This document shows, piece after piece, positions 9,104 to 19,244 of a DNA stretch of 64,000 nucleotides. This DNA is from JALHNI01 sp044226365 (GTDB lineage Bacteria; Acidobacteriota; Terriglobia; Bryobacterales; Bryobacteraceae). The notes beneath the pieces are model-generated. The model searched no databases, was not told where the DNA came from, and worked only from the letters and a program-made list of their open reading frames with translations. A program made the position numbers and the translations under genes. The stretch's first letter is position 1; every line of letters begins with the position of its first letter. The DNA is taken from assembly GCA_044226365.1 (NCBI GenBank), contig JBGAHE010000014.1, positions 24,933 to 88,932 on the forward strand, written 5' to 3'.

Positions 9104-9127
9104 AAGTGGTTCATGCGCGCATATGCT
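9099..9127 (+). promoter_or_regulatory. Promoter of the second TonB receptor / sugar operon
   Basis: Perfect -35 TTGACA (9099-9104), exactly 17 bases, -10 TATGCT (9122-9127; 4 of 6). Start expected near 9134. AGGAG at 9148-9152 lies six bases before the ATG at 9159. This may drive the whole run of closely spaced genes down to about 27 kb. Confidence 0.7.
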
Positions 9128-9158
9128 GAGACTCGATCTTCATCTTCAGGAGTGATCC

Positions 9159-12100
9159 ATGCAGTATCTCTCACGCCTTGTCGCGACCCTGGCCCAAGCC
9201 ACCCTCTTGGCCTCGCTGACCTTCGCCCAGACCTTCACCGGCACCATCCTCGGCACCGTCTCTGATTCCACCGGCGCCGTGGTGCCCAACGTCAAAGTCG
9301 TGGCCATTTCCGCGGAAACCAACGTCACCCGCACCACCAACACCAACGACCAGGGCTATTTCGAAATCTCGTCCCTGCCCCCGGGCCTGTACCGCCTCGA
9401 AGCCGAAATGACCGGCTTCAAACGCTTCACCCGCTCCAACCTCAAACTCGACACCAGCCAGAAAATGGAAGTGCCCGTCGCCCTCCAGGCCGGCGCCGTC
9501 ACCGAATCCGTCGAAGTCAAAGCAGACTCGCCCCTACTCCAAACGGCCACCTCCTCCGTCAGCCAGCTGATCGAGAACAAGCAGGTCGTCGACCTGCCGT
9601 CCTCCAACCGCAACCTCTTCCAGATCGCCACCCTCACCGCCGGCGTCAATGACTTCGGCGCCAGCGCCGCTCCCGCCACCTCCGGCTCGGTCGGCTTCGG
9701 ACGCTGGTCCTCCAACGGCGGCCAAACCAACACCAACGAATTCATGATCGACGGCGCTACCGCGCTCACCGCCAACATGGGCGCCGCCACCGTCATCCCC
9801 AGCATCGATGCCATCCAGGAATTCAAGATCGAAACCAACGCCCTCGCCGCCGAGTTCGGCCGTACCGGTGGCGCCGTGTTGAACGCCATCTATAAGTCCG
9901 GCACCAACGACTTCCACGGCACCGTCTACGACTTCTGGAAGAACCGCGTCCTCAACTCCAACTCCTGGATCAACAACCGCAACGGCCGCACGCGCGACTT
10001 CCTAAACGTCCACACCTTCGGCTACTCCGCCGGCGGCCCCGTCTGGATCCCCAAAATCTACAACGGCCGCAACAAGCTCTTCTTCTTCACCAACTACGAA
10101 GGCTACCGGGACGTGCTCCCCAGCCGCTTGCAGCTCACCGTTCCCACCGCGCTCGAACGCACCGGTGACTTCTCCCAACGCCGCACCAACACCGGCGCCC
10201 TGGTTCAGGTCTACGACCCCTACTCCACTGTCCCCGTCCCCGGCGCCGCCAACACTTACACGCGCACCCCCTTCCCCAACAACCTCATCCCCGCCAGCCG
10301 GCTCGACCCCGTGTCCCGCAACATGGTGAACTACTACCCCGCCCCCAACGCCACCCCCAGCGACCCGTTCACCAACTCCAATAACTACCTCGTGAACGCC
10401 AACGGCAAGAACGCCCAGAACACCTGGACCATCAAGACCGACTACGCCATCAAAGACGGCCAACGCCTCTTCGTCCGCTACACCGAAAGCTCGCAAGGCG
10501 GCGGCGCCGCCAACCTCTTCGGCCCCGATCCCTCCTGCGGCAGTTGCCTGATCACCAACAACCCCGCCGGCGCTTACTCCGCCCGTGGCGGCGGCTCCAA
10601 CCTCTACGTCTACCCGAAAAACGCCGTCGTCGGTTACACCAACACCATCACCCCCACCTCGATCCTCGACTTGCGCTACTCGCTGAACCGCCAGTTGCTC
10701 AGCCGCCTGCCCCAATCGAGCGGCTTCGATCTCACCACGCTCGGCTTCCCCTCCTCACTGGCCAATTCCGTCTTCTATAAGACCTTCCCGCCCACTTCCA
10801 TCGAAAACTACGAAGGCTTGGGCACTCGCTCCAACGGCGACCTGCTCCGCCGCGGTGACCTCTCGCACTCCCTGCAAGGCTCCATCACCAAAGTCACCGG
10901 TCGTCACACCATCAAATTCGGTGGCGACTTCCGCATGTATCGCTACGCCGACATCCAGGCGTCGGACGTCACTCCGTCCTTCGCCTTCAATCGCGTCTGG
11001 ACCCAGCAGAATCCCTTCGCCACCAGTCCCACCGCCGGCTGGGGCCTCGCCTCCTTCCTGCTCGGCACCCCGGCCAGCGGCAACAACCGCATCCCTGGCT
11101 CCATCGCCGTGCAGTACTTCTACGGCGCCGGCTACATCCAGGACGATTGGCGCGTCAACAGCCGCCTCACCATCAACGCCGGCTTCCGTTACGACATCGA
11201 AACGCCCTTCACCGAACGCTACAACCGCAACACCAGCTTTGACCTTGACGCCACTCAAGCCGCCACGGCTCGCCTCGCCTCCGCCAAAGGCGGCCTGCAA
11301 TATATGGCCAAAGACATCGCCTCGCGCTACCGCAATCCCGTCGATAGCAACAACTTTGGCCCCCGTCTCGGCCTGGCTTACAAGATCTCGCAGCGCACGG
11401 TCTTCCGCGCCGCTTACGGCATCTTCTATCAACCCTCGGTCAGCACCGGCTTCGGCGCCTCCACCTTCGGAGCCCTCGGCTACGACGGCGACACGCCCTT
11501 CCTCACCTCCACCGATGGCAACCTCACCCCCGCACGCCGCATCAGCAACCCCTTCCCCGATGGCTTCAATCAGCCCACCGGCAACGCGCTCGGCGCCAAC
11601 ACCCTGATCGGCCAGTCGATCACGAACCAACTGCGCAACGTCGTGGTCCCTTATACGCAGCAATTCAACGCCGGCTTCCAGCATCAATTCGGCGGCTGGC
11701 TCGCGGATGTCAGCTACGTCGGTTCGCGCGGTATCAACCAGTACATCAACGTGCAGGGCAACCAGCTCGATCCGTCGCTCTACTCGCGCGGCGCGGCGCT
11801 CAACGCCCAAGTCCCCAACCCTTTTCTGGGCCTGGTGGAACGCGGCACCTTCGCCAACCCCACGCTCAGTGCCGGCCAGTTGCTCCGCCCCTTCCCGCAA
11901 TTCACGGACGTGCAGTACAACACGGTCTCCGCCGGCCAGATCTCCTACAACTCGCTCCAAACCAAGCTGGAGCGCCGTTTTGCCAATGGCTTCTCTACGC
12001 TCGTCTCCTACACCTGGTCGAAGAACATCGGCAACGTCGGCGAACGTTACTGGCGCAGCACGGGCATCCAGAACCAATACAACCTGGCCATCGAACGCTC

Positions 12101-12662
12101 CATCTCGGTCATCGACATTCCGCACCGCCTCACCGTCGCCGGCCTCTATGACCTCCCCATCGGCAAGGGCCGCCGCTTCCTGAACTCCGCCCCCGGCTTC
12201 GTCAACCTGTTCGTCGGCGGCTGGCAGGCCAACGGCATCTTCACCCTCCAAAGTGGCCTCCCGCTCTCGATCACCGTACCGGTCAACAACATCGGCTTCG
12301 GCGCGGGTCAGCGTCCCAACAACAATGGCCGCTCCGCCCTGCTGCCCGAAGATCAGCGCACCCCGCTGCGCTGGTTCGATACCAGCGTCTTCTCGCAGCC
12401 GGCCCCGTTCACCTTCGGCAACACCGGCCCGCAATCCCCGGACCTTCGCGGCCAGGGCGTCAACAACTGGACCGTCTCTTTCTTCAAGAACACGGTCATC
12501 CGCGAACGCTTCAACCTTCAGTTCCGCGCCGAGTTCTTTAACTTCCTGAACCACCCGCTCTGGGCGAGCCCCGGCACCACCGTCGACACACCCACCTTCG
12601 GACAGGTCACCCAGAAGACCGGCAACCGCACGGGCCAACTCGCCCTCAAGTTCATCTTCTAA
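9159..12662 (+). CDS. TonB-dependent receptor, Oar-like, second copy
   Basis: Outer-membrane receptor of 1167 residues with the same plan as the gene at 4506. It has a signal peptide ending near residue 23 (AQTFTGTILGTV), a carboxypeptidase-regulatory-like domain to about residue 105, a plug region (QEFKIETNALAAEFGRTGGAVLN), a long barrel and a terminal aromatic residue (LALKFIF). The two receptors are clearly related but diverged, so they probably carry different substrates or size classes of one glycan. It heads the sugar operon, with a near-consensus promoter, operator and AGGAG site. The next gene starts 11 bp after its stop, which links uptake to the GH38-like enzyme. Confidence 0.92.
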   Translation: MQYLSRLVATLAQATLLASLTFAQTFTGTILGTVSDSTGAVVPNVKVVAISAETNVTRTTNTNDQGYFEISSLPPGLYRLEAEMTGFKRFTRSNLKLDTSQKMEVPVALQAGAVTESVEVKADSPLLQTATSSVSQLIENKQVVDLPSSNRNLFQIATLTAGVNDFGASAAPATSGSVGFGRWSSNGGQTNTNEFMIDGATALTANMGAATVIPSIDAIQEFKIETNALAAEFGRTGGAVLNAIYKSGTNDFHGTVYDFWKNRVLNSNSWINNRNGRTRDFLNVHTFGYSAGGPVWIPKIYNGRNKLFFFTNYEGYRDVLPSRLQLTVPTALERTGDFSQRRTNTGALVQVYDPYSTVPVPGAANTYTRTPFPNNLIPASRLDPVSRNMVNYYPAPNATPSDPFTNSNNYLVNANGKNAQNTWTIKTDYAIKDGQRLFVRYTESSQGGGAANLFGPDPSCGSCLITNNPAGAYSARGGGSNLYVYPKNAVVGYTNTITPTSILDLRYSLNRQLLSRLPQSSGFDLTTLGFPSSLANSVFYKTFPPTSIENYEGLGTRSNGDLLRRGDLSHSLQGSITKVTGRHTIKFGGDFRMYRYADIQASDVTPSFAFNRVWTQQNPFATSPTAGWGLASFLLGTPASGNNRIPGSIAVQYFYGAGYIQDDWRVNSRLTINAGFRYDIETPFTERYNRNTSFDLDATQAATARLASAKGGLQYMAKDIASRYRNPVDSNNFGPRLGLAYKISQRTVFRAAYGIFYQPSVSTGFGASTFGALGYDGDTPFLTSTDGNLTPARRISNPFPDGFNQPTGNALGANTLIGQSITNQLRNVVVPYTQQFNAGFQHQFGGWLADVSYVGSRGINQYINVQGNQLDPSLYSRGAALNAQVPNPFLGLVERGTFANPTLSAGQLLRPFPQFTDVQYNTVSAGQISYNSLQTKLERRFANGFSTLVSYTWSKNIGNVGERYWRSTGIQNQYNLAIERSISVIDIPHRLTVAGLYDLPIGKGRRFLNSAPGFVNLFVGGWQANGIFTLQSGLPLSITVPVNNIGFGAGQRPNNNGRSALLPEDQRTPLRWFDTSVFSQPAPFTFGNTGPQSPDLRGQGVNNWTVSFFKNTVIRERFNLQFRAEFFNFLNHPLWASPGTTVDTPTFGQVTQKTGNRTGQLALKFIF

Positions 12663-12673
12663 GGACCAGGCTG

Positions 12674-15600
12674 ATGTATTTCCGACTCCTTCTCACCGCC
12701 CTCGCGGCGGCCGCGCTCTCCTGCGCCCAAATGAGGATTGTGAGCGTCGAGCCCACCGTCCTGTTTCCGCGAGCCACGCCCCTGCGTCAGATCTCCTTCG
12801 TCACCGTGCTGAACGATGGAGCCGCCACGGAAGCGAACTTCGTCGCCCAAGTGGTCGGCGGTGAGAAAGGGCCGGACCTCAAAGCCCAACTACCTCCCGG
12901 GCTCTCCAGGCACCGCGTCCTGGTTCCCGATCTCGCTCGCGAATCCACCGTTGAAATCACGCTCAAAGGCCCGCAAACCGTCACTTGGCGCGGCCCCTGG
13001 CAGCCGCAGCGCAAGTGGAAAGTCCACGTCGTCAAGTCCTCCCACGAGGACCTCGGCTACGAAGGTTTCATCTTCCACAAGCAGCACGACATCGCCAACT
13101 TCATCGACCTCGCCCGCGAACTCAGTGCCTCGCGCGAAAATGTCACCGACCTGGAGCGCACCACCGATTCGCGCTATCACTACACCCTCGAGACCCTGCT
13201 CTTCCAGCGCAATTACATCGAAGAGCGCGGCGAACGCGCCTGGCGCGACATCGTCGACAAGGACCTCAAGACCGGCCACATGCACCTCATGGGCGCGCCC
13301 TCCGGCGTCCACTCCCACTGGATGGACTACGAAGAACTCGCCCGTCACACCTATCCCGCCCGCCGCGAGACCCTTGATCGTTATGGCCTCGATCTCAAGA
13401 CCTACATGATCGTCGACAACCCCAGCCTCTCCTGGGCCGGCTCCCAGGCGCTCGCCGAAGCCGGCTTCAAGTATGTCGCCCGCTGGGGCCAGAGCTGGCG
13501 CACCGAAGGCCGCAATAACTGGGCCTCCACCAAACTCCCCGCCCTCTTCTGGTGGAACTCCCCCAATGGCCGCGACCGCCTTCTCTACGGCTGGCGCTCG
13601 CACTATGGCCTAAGCTTCTGGTACGGCCAGACCGGCGGCGGCTACGGCAACCTCATCGATCTCGCCAGTGAGAACGTCTCCACACAGCTCAAGCGCATCG
13701 AAGGCGGCAACGAGCTCGGACCCTATCCCTACGACGCGCTCATCAACCCCGAATACATCGACCACGACACGCCCCGCTTCGACACGCGCGTCCTGCCGGT
13801 GTGGAACGAACGCTACGCCTATCCCGACATCCGCATCTCGAGCCCCACGCAGTTCTTCACTTACGTCGAGCGCCAATACGGCGCCCAACTCCCCGAACTC
13901 ACCGGCGACCTGAATAATTACTCTGCCGACTACGCCACCATCGACCCTGAGTCTCAAGGCTGGAAGCGCCGCGCCGCCCGCCTGCTTCCCGTCGTCGAGG
14001 GCTTGGCCGCCCTGGCCTCCTCGCTCAACCCCACTTACTTACTCAAACCCAGCTTCGTCAGCCGCACTTACACGCGTTTCTTCGATTACGACGAACACAG
14101 CTGGCCCACCCAGCCCCTCGCCAGCGACGTGCAGCTCTTCAATGCCGCCTGGGTGAAAAAGCACGAAGCCCGCCGCGCCCTGGACGCCACCGAAGGCGCC
14201 TTCCGCGAAGCCTCCACGGCTTTCGGCCAACACATCCGCACCGGCCCCGGTGCAACCCTCGCCGTCTTCAACCCGCTCGTCCATCAGCGCACCGGCATCG
14301 TCAAAACCAAAGGCGACTTCCCCGCCGTCGTTGACCCCGCCGGCCGCCGCATCCCTTGCCAGCCCACCGCCGACGGCCAAGTCGAGTTCCTCGCCACCGA
14401 CGTGCCGGCCTACGGCTACAAGCTCTACCGTATCGATCGCACCAAGGCCGCGCCGCAACCCACCGGCCTCTTGAGCACCGCCACCTCGCTCTCGAATCAG
14501 CACTACACCGTTCGCTTCGACGCCACCACCGGCTCGGTCGTCAGCATCCTCGAAAAGTCCAGCGGTCGCGAGTTACTTGACCCGCAGGCTCCCCATCGCG
14601 GCAATCAGATGGTCTACGTCCACAAGAACGCCCGCGAAAGTAAGGAAGGCTTCAACTACACGCCCGTCCGCGCCCGCAAGCTCGAAGCTACCCTGGGACC
14701 CGTCCGCGGCGAGTTCAACGTCTGGATCGACGACGAGAAAACCGGCGGCGCCATCCGTCAGACTGTCATCCTCTACGACCAGGTCAAGCGCATCGACTTC
14801 GTCAATCACCTCGAACACGTCAAAGCCCTCTACACCGACAAATACGAGGAGCGCTACCGCGACAACATCTATTACTCGTTCCCCTTCGCCGTCAATCAAG
14901 GCCAGTTTCGTGCCGAGACTGCCGGCGCCGTCATCCGACCCTACCTCGACCAGCTCCGCTGGGGCACCCACGACTATATTCACGCCAACCGCTGGGTCGA
15001 TATCTCGAACGCCCGCCACGGCATCACCGTCGCCCCGTGGAACGCCGCCACCTTCTCCTTCGGCGAGATCCGCTACAACCAGTTCTCCAACGACTATCAA
15101 CCCAAAACACCCTGGCTCTATGGCTACGCCTGGTCCAATCGCATGGCCGGCTTACTCGTCCTGAGCCCCGATGAAACCAACGCCACGCTCGGCTACTCCC
15201 TCACCTCGCACGATGGCGACTGGAATTCCGGCCAGGCCACGGCCTTCGGCTGGACCATCTCCAGCCCGCTCGAAGCCATTCCCCTTACCGCCAATCCCAC
15301 CGGCCGCTTCACCACGCCCGCCAAGAGCTTCCTCTCCGCCGATGCGCCCAACGTCCACCTCAGCGTCCTCAAGACCTCCGAACAGCCCGGCCGTGGCTGG
15401 ATCGCCCGCTTCGTCGAAACCGAAGGCCGCGCCACCGAGTTCACCGTCGATGCCTCCGCCCTGTCCGCCGCTCAGGCCTATCTCTGCGACTTGGTCGAGA
15501 ACGATCAGTCTTCGCTCACCATCGACCACGGCAGGATCAAAGTCCGCATCCTACCCTACGCCCACGCCACGGTTCGCTTCACTTCCGGCACCGCTCCCTC

Positions 15601-16183
15601 AACGTCTCCGGTGCTTCAAGCCACCCCTGTCTCCGACGATTCCGTGCGCCTCACCTGGACCGGCCCCGGCCACTTCAACCTCTACCGCTCCGTCGACCCA
15701 CAGGACCCTCCCACCTCGCAAACCCTCGTCGCCCGCGTCTCCGGCGGCGCCTATCTTGATCGCGGCCTCCACTATCAAACCCGCTATTACTACCGCCTCG
15801 CCCCCGTCACGGCCACGAATCTCCAGGGCCCCGTCTCGGCCGCGGTGAATGCCGAAACTGCCGGCCGCAACCTTGCCCCGCCCGCGCCCGTCTCCGAGTT
15901 CGGCGTCGTGCGGCGGTCCAAAAACAAACTCATGGTTTACTGGCGCAGTAACCAGGAACCGGACATCGCCCGCTATCATCTCTACCGCGGCGATACCCCT
16001 GACTTCTCCATCGCCGGCCGCCAGCCGCTCGCCGTCCTCGATCACGCCCACTACTTCCTGCAGATGCACATCGACGATCGCCTTGAGCCGGGCCGCCGTT
16101 ATTACTACAAGGTCTTCGCCGAGGACCGTGCCGGCAATCGCCAAACGCAATCCAGCACCGCCACGGCAGTCACTCCGAACTAA
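12674..16183 (+). CDS. Secreted GH38-like (alpha-mannosidase fold / DUF5054-like) glycosidase with C-terminal Fn3 domains
   Basis: 1169 residues with a signal peptide (cleavage near SCAQ, residue 19). After a short beta domain comes KVHVVKSSHEDLGY at about residues 116-129. The H-x-D pair matches the first metal ligands of GH38-type catalytic domains, where the classic form is HSHNDPGW. DNPSLSW near residue 245 sits where the nucleophile segment is expected. The middle (residues about 600-930) looks like the beta-sandwich region of such enzymes. Two fibronectin type III-like modules occupy about residues 975-1165. Likely cleaves a mannoside or related sugar in the periplasm or outside the cell. 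The sequence diverges from true mannosidases, so specificity is open. Confidence 0.72.
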   Translation: MYFRLLLTALAAAALSCAQMRIVSVEPTVLFPRATPLRQISFVTVLNDGAATEANFVAQVVGGEKGPDLKAQLPPGLSRHRVLVPDLARESTVEITLKGPQTVTWRGPWQPQRKWKVHVVKSSHEDLGYEGFIFHKQHDIANFIDLARELSASRENVTDLERTTDSRYHYTLETLLFQRNYIEERGERAWRDIVDKDLKTGHMHLMGAPSGVHSHWMDYEELARHTYPARRETLDRYGLDLKTYMIVDNPSLSWAGSQALAEAGFKYVARWGQSWRTEGRNNWASTKLPALFWWNSPNGRDRLLYGWRSHYGLSFWYGQTGGGYGNLIDLASENVSTQLKRIEGGNELGPYPYDALINPEYIDHDTPRFDTRVLPVWNERYAYPDIRISSPTQFFTYVERQYGAQLPELTGDLNNYSADYATIDPESQGWKRRAARLLPVVEGLAALASSLNPTYLLKPSFVSRTYTRFFDYDEHSWPTQPLASDVQLFNAAWVKKHEARRALDATEGAFREASTAFGQHIRTGPGATLAVFNPLVHQRTGIVKTKGDFPAVVDPAGRRIPCQPTADGQVEFLATDVPAYGYKLYRIDRTKAAPQPTGLLSTATSLSNQHYTVRFDATTGSVVSILEKSSGRELLDPQAPHRGNQMVYVHKNARESKEGFNYTPVRARKLEATLGPVRGEFNVWIDDEKTGGAIRQTVILYDQVKRIDFVNHLEHVKALYTDKYEERYRDNIYYSFPFAVNQGQFRAETAGAVIRPYLDQLRWGTHDYIHANRWVDISNARHGITVAPWNAATFSFGEIRYNQFSNDYQPKTPWLYGYAWSNRMAGLLVLSPDETNATLGYSLTSHDGDWNSGQATAFGWTISSPLEAIPLTANPTGRFTTPAKSFLSADAPNVHLSVLKTSEQPGRGWIARFVETEGRATEFTVDASALSAAQAYLCDLVENDQSSLTIDHGRIKVRILPYAHATVRFTSGTAPSTSPVLQATPVSDDSVRLTWTGPGHFNLYRSVDPQDPPTSQTLVARVSGGAYLDRGLHYQTRYYYRLAPVTATNLQGPVSAAVNAETAGRNLAPPAPVSEFGVVRRSKNKLMVYWRSNQEPDIARYHLYRGDTPDFSIAGRQPLAVLDHAHYFLQMHIDDRLEPGRRYYYKVFAEDRAGNRQTQSSTATAVTPN

Positions 16184-16189
16184 CTTACT

Positions 16190-17212
16190 ATGCCCCTACG
16201 AATCGCATTCGCCGGCTGTGGTGGTGTTGTCCGCCGCTATCGCCGAACTTACTCGAATCTACCCGGCGTCTCCGTCGTCGCCGCCGTTGATGCCAACCTC
16301 GCCGAGGCCCAACAAGCCGCTGCCGAGTTAGGCGCGTCCCGCTCCTCCACGGATTTCGCCGACGTCCTGCGCGACGATGTCGACGCCGTCGTCATCTCCA
16401 CGCCGAACCACCTCCACCGCGACCATGCCGTCGCCGCCCTGGATGCCGGCAAGCACGTCCTCTTACAAAAGCCCATGGCTCGCACCACCGAAGAATGCGA
16501 CGCCATCCTCGCTGCGCGCCAACGCTCCGGCGCCACGCTCGGCGTCTACATGAACCTCCTGGACCATCCCTTGTTTCGCGACTTACGCCGCATGGTGCAG
16601 GAAGGCCACCTCGGTAAGCCGGTCCTCTACAGCGCTCGCCTCGCCCACCGCGGTGGCCTCGCCTGGGGCGGCGTCGATCAGAACTGGCGAGCCTCCCGCA
16701 CGCGCACCGGGGGCGGCTCCTTCATCCAGCTCGGCGTCCACTATCAGCACCTCATGCGCTGGCTCACCGGCGAACGCGTCACCGGCGTTCAAGCGATGAA
16801 CGCCAACGTCGCCTGCCCCCAACTCGAAGGCGACGACCTCATGCTCGCGCAATACCGTCTCTCCGGCGGCGGCCTCGGCGAAATTCAAACCTCCTGGTGC
16901 TGCCTCGAAGAGCACGTTTCTCTTCTCGGTACCAAAGCCTCCTTCCACTACCGCGACAACCTGCGTATCGAGTTCACCGGCGACGGCGGACCATTCGAGG
17001 GCGAAGTCCTCAAATTCAAAGGCGATGGCTCGCTCGAAACTGCGGAAAGTATTCCGCCCGATTGGGACGACGCGCAGAACCCCTACAATCAGCACCGCCG
17101 CTTCTGCGAAGCCCTGCTCGCCGGCACCCCGCCCGAAGTCAGCGGTGAAGAAGCGCGCGAAGACGTTCGTCTCGCCCAAGCTTGTTACCAGGCCGCGGAG
17201 GCATCAGCATGA
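16190..17212 (+). CDS. Gfo/Idh/MocA family NAD(P)-dependent oxidoreductase
   Basis: 340 residues with no signal peptide. An N-terminal Rossmann fold opens with IAFAGCGGVV (dinucleotide loop). STPNHLHRDHAVAALDAGKHVLLQKPMA follows at about residues 66-94, and its QKP is a variant of the EKP motif whose lysine acts in catalysis. The C-terminal substrate domain has GGGSFIQLGVHYQHLMRWL, typical of the family. These enzymes oxidise or reduce a sugar or inositol hydroxyl. It lies seven bases after the GH38-like gene and its stop overlaps the SDR start, so the two dehydrogenases are translationally coupled. Substrate not identifiable. Confidence 0.88.
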   Translation: MPLRIAFAGCGGVVRRYRRTYSNLPGVSVVAAVDANLAEAQQAAAELGASRSSTDFADVLRDDVDAVVISTPNHLHRDHAVAALDAGKHVLLQKPMARTTEECDAILAARQRSGATLGVYMNLLDHPLFRDLRRMVQEGHLGKPVLYSARLAHRGGLAWGGVDQNWRASRTRTGGGSFIQLGVHYQHLMRWLTGERVTGVQAMNANVACPQLEGDDLMLAQYRLSGGGLGEIQTSWCCLEEHVSLLGTKASFHYRDNLRIEFTGDGGPFEGEVLKFKGDGSLETAESIPPDWDDAQNPYNQHRRFCEALLAGTPPEVSGEEAREDVRLAQACYQAAEASA

Positions 17213-17973
17213 GTAAAGTAGCCATCATCACCGGCGCCGCGCGCGGCATCGGCAAAGCCACCGCCCTGCGGCTCGCCCAGGACGGTTACGCCCTCGTCCT
17301 CAACGGCCGCTCCGCCGACGCTCTTCAGGAAGTCGCCGCCGCCCTGCCCCAGGCCATCGCCGTTGCCGCCGACGTCCGCGAGCCCGGCACCGCCGACTTA
17401 CTCGTCCGCACGGCCCTCGACACTTACGGCCGCCTGGATGCGCTAGTCAACTCCGCGGGCGTCGCCAAGATGGCCCCGCTCCTTGACATCGACTTAGCCA
17501 CCTGGCAAGGCTTCTTTGACTTACACGTCACCGGCACCTTCCTCTGCTGTCAAGCCGCGGCCAAGGCGATGCTCTCCGAAGGCGGCAGCATCGTTAATAT
17601 CTCTTCCATTGCCGCCTCCATGGCGATGTACGGCACCGGTGCCTACGCCGCGGCCAAAGGCGCCGTCTCCTCCTTCACCCGCGTCCTCGCGGTCGAACTG
17701 GCGTCGCATCGCATCCGCGTCAACGCCGTTGCCCCCGGCCCCGTCGCCACCGAGCAATTGCGTAAGGTCTACGCCGGACCCATGTATGCCGAGCGCAGCC
17801 GCAGCATTCCCCTGAACCGCCTGGCCGAACCCGCCGAAGTCGCCGAGATGATCGCGTTCCTCGTCTCACCCGCGTCCGCCTACCTCACCGGCCAGATTCT
17901 CACCGTCGATGGCGGTGCCTCCGCCGTCGGCTGCTATAGTTACGAGACTTACAAGCGCCAGGAGCCCCAATGA
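17209..17973 (+). CDS. Short-chain dehydrogenase/reductase (SDR)
   Basis: 254 residues from ATG 17209, chosen because GGAGG lies seven bases upstream and the ATG overlaps the preceding TGA (ATGA); an in-frame start 27 bp upstream is less likely. Classical SDR: TGAARGIG cofactor loop near residues 8-15, NSAG (the NNAG equivalent), the serine in NISSIAAS, and YAAAK with catalytic Tyr and Lys. The end (LTGQILTVDGGASAVG) is the usual SDR C-terminus. It probably oxidises a sugar alcohol or sugar acid in the same pathway as the flanking Gfo/Idh and FAD enzymes. It overlaps the FAD gene by four bases. Confidence 0.92.
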   Translation: MSKVAIITGAARGIGKATALRLAQDGYALVLNGRSADALQEVAAALPQAIAVAADVREPGTADLLVRTALDTYGRLDALVNSAGVAKMAPLLDIDLATWQGFFDLHVTGTFLCCQAAAKAMLSEGGSIVNISSIAASMAMYGTGAYAAAKGAVSSFTRVLAVELASHRIRVNAVAPGPVATEQLRKVYAGPMYAERSRSIPLNRLAEPAEVAEMIAFLVSPASAYLTGQILTVDGGASAVGCYSYETYKRQEPQ

Positions 17974-19244
17974 ACTTACCCATCGCGATCGAACGCGAGT
18001 GCGACGTCCTGGTCTGCGGCGGCGGCACCGCCGGAGTCACTGCCGCCATTGCCGCGGCCCGCAACGGCGCTCGCACCATCCTCCTCGAACGGGACGGCTT
18101 CTGCGGCGGCATCTGCGTCGGCGCTCTCGTCCACACCCTCGACGGACTTCGCAGCTGTCAGGATTACAGCCGCTTCGTCGTCGGCGGCGTGGGCCGCGAG
18201 TTAGTCGACCGCATGTTTGCCACCGGCGGACAAGCTACGGCCGACAATCCACCCGAATGCACGAACTTCAACCCTGAAGGCTTCAAGCTCACCGCGGACC
18301 TCATGCTCGAAGAGGCCGGCGTGGAGATCCTCTATCACTTGCCCGCCGCCGCCATTGAACGCGACGGCGCCCGCTTGATCTCGGTCGTGGCCGCCGGCAA
18401 AGAGGGTCTCTGGCGCATCCGTGCCAAGCAGTACGTCGATTGCTCCGGTGACGGCGACCTCGCCGCCTTCGCTGGCGCTCCTTACGAGAAGCACTCCCTG
18501 CTCCAAACCATGTCCATGCACTTCCGCCTCGGCGGTGTCAAGAAGGGCGTCAACTGGCAAGAGCTCGAGGAGTCCGCCCGCCGCGCCATGACAGCCGCGC
18601 ATCAAGCCGGCCGGGCCCCCAAGTACGGTGGTCCGTGGGTAATCCGCATTCACGACAACGAAGCCACCCTGAACTGCACGCGCCTCTACGGCGACGGCAC
18701 CAAGACCGAAACCCTCTCCCTCGCCGAGCGCCAGGGCCGCCGCGATATGATGTCCATCCTGATGCTGCTCAAAGAGGCTGCGCCCGAGTACGCCGATGCC
18801 TATTTGCTCGCTGCCGCCTCTCAGATCGGCGTGCGAGAAACCCGCCGCATCTTGGGCGACTATCAGATCACCGCGCACGACGTCCTCACCTGCCAACCCT
18901 GTGACGACTCCATCGCGCTCGGCTCCTGGCCCATCGACATTCACCCCGCGGACGGCCGCGTCGGAGTGCATCCGCACAAAGATGATCCGCCCGCGCCCTA
19001 CCCCATCCCTGCGCGCTGCCTCACCGTCCAAGGACTCGATAACCTTGTCACCGCTGGACGCTGCATCTCCGCCACCCACGAAGCCCACGGCTCCACCCGC
19101 GTCAGCGGCACCGCCATGGCCTTGGGCCAGGCCGCCGGCACCATGGCGGCGTTGTCCCTCGAAATCGCGGGCATCCCTCGTGCCTTACCCACCGTCACGC
19201 TCCAGGCTCGCCTCACCCAACAAGGCGCGCTTTTGCATCCATGA
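17970..19244 (+). CDS. FAD-dependent oxidoreductase (FAD_oxidored family)
   Basis: 424 residues. N-terminal Rossmann FAD site CDVLVCGGGTAGVTAAIAAARNG near residues 11-33, then LLERDGFCGG, and a C-terminal NLVTAGRCISATHEAHGSTRVSGTAMALGQAAG block that closes the FAD pocket in this family. Members are often annotated as putative xanthan lyase-like or sugar-associated dehydrogenases, but reactions are rarely known. No signal peptide, so cytosolic. Four-base overlaps on both sides (SDR upstream, MFS downstream) make it part of one coupled operon. Confidence 0.88.
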   Translation: MNLPIAIERECDVLVCGGGTAGVTAAIAAARNGARTILLERDGFCGGICVGALVHTLDGLRSCQDYSRFVVGGVGRELVDRMFATGGQATADNPPECTNFNPEGFKLTADLMLEEAGVEILYHLPAAAIERDGARLISVVAAGKEGLWRIRAKQYVDCSGDGDLAAFAGAPYEKHSLLQTMSMHFRLGGVKKGVNWQELEESARRAMTAAHQAGRAPKYGGPWVIRIHDNEATLNCTRLYGDGTKTETLSLAERQGRRDMMSILMLLKEAAPEYADAYLLAAASQIGVRETRRILGDYQITAHDVLTCQPCDDSIALGSWPIDIHPADGRVGVHPHKDDPPAPYPIPARCLTVQGLDNLVTAGRCISATHEAHGSTRVSGTAMALGQAAGTMAALSLEIAGIPRALPTVTLQARLTQQGALLHP

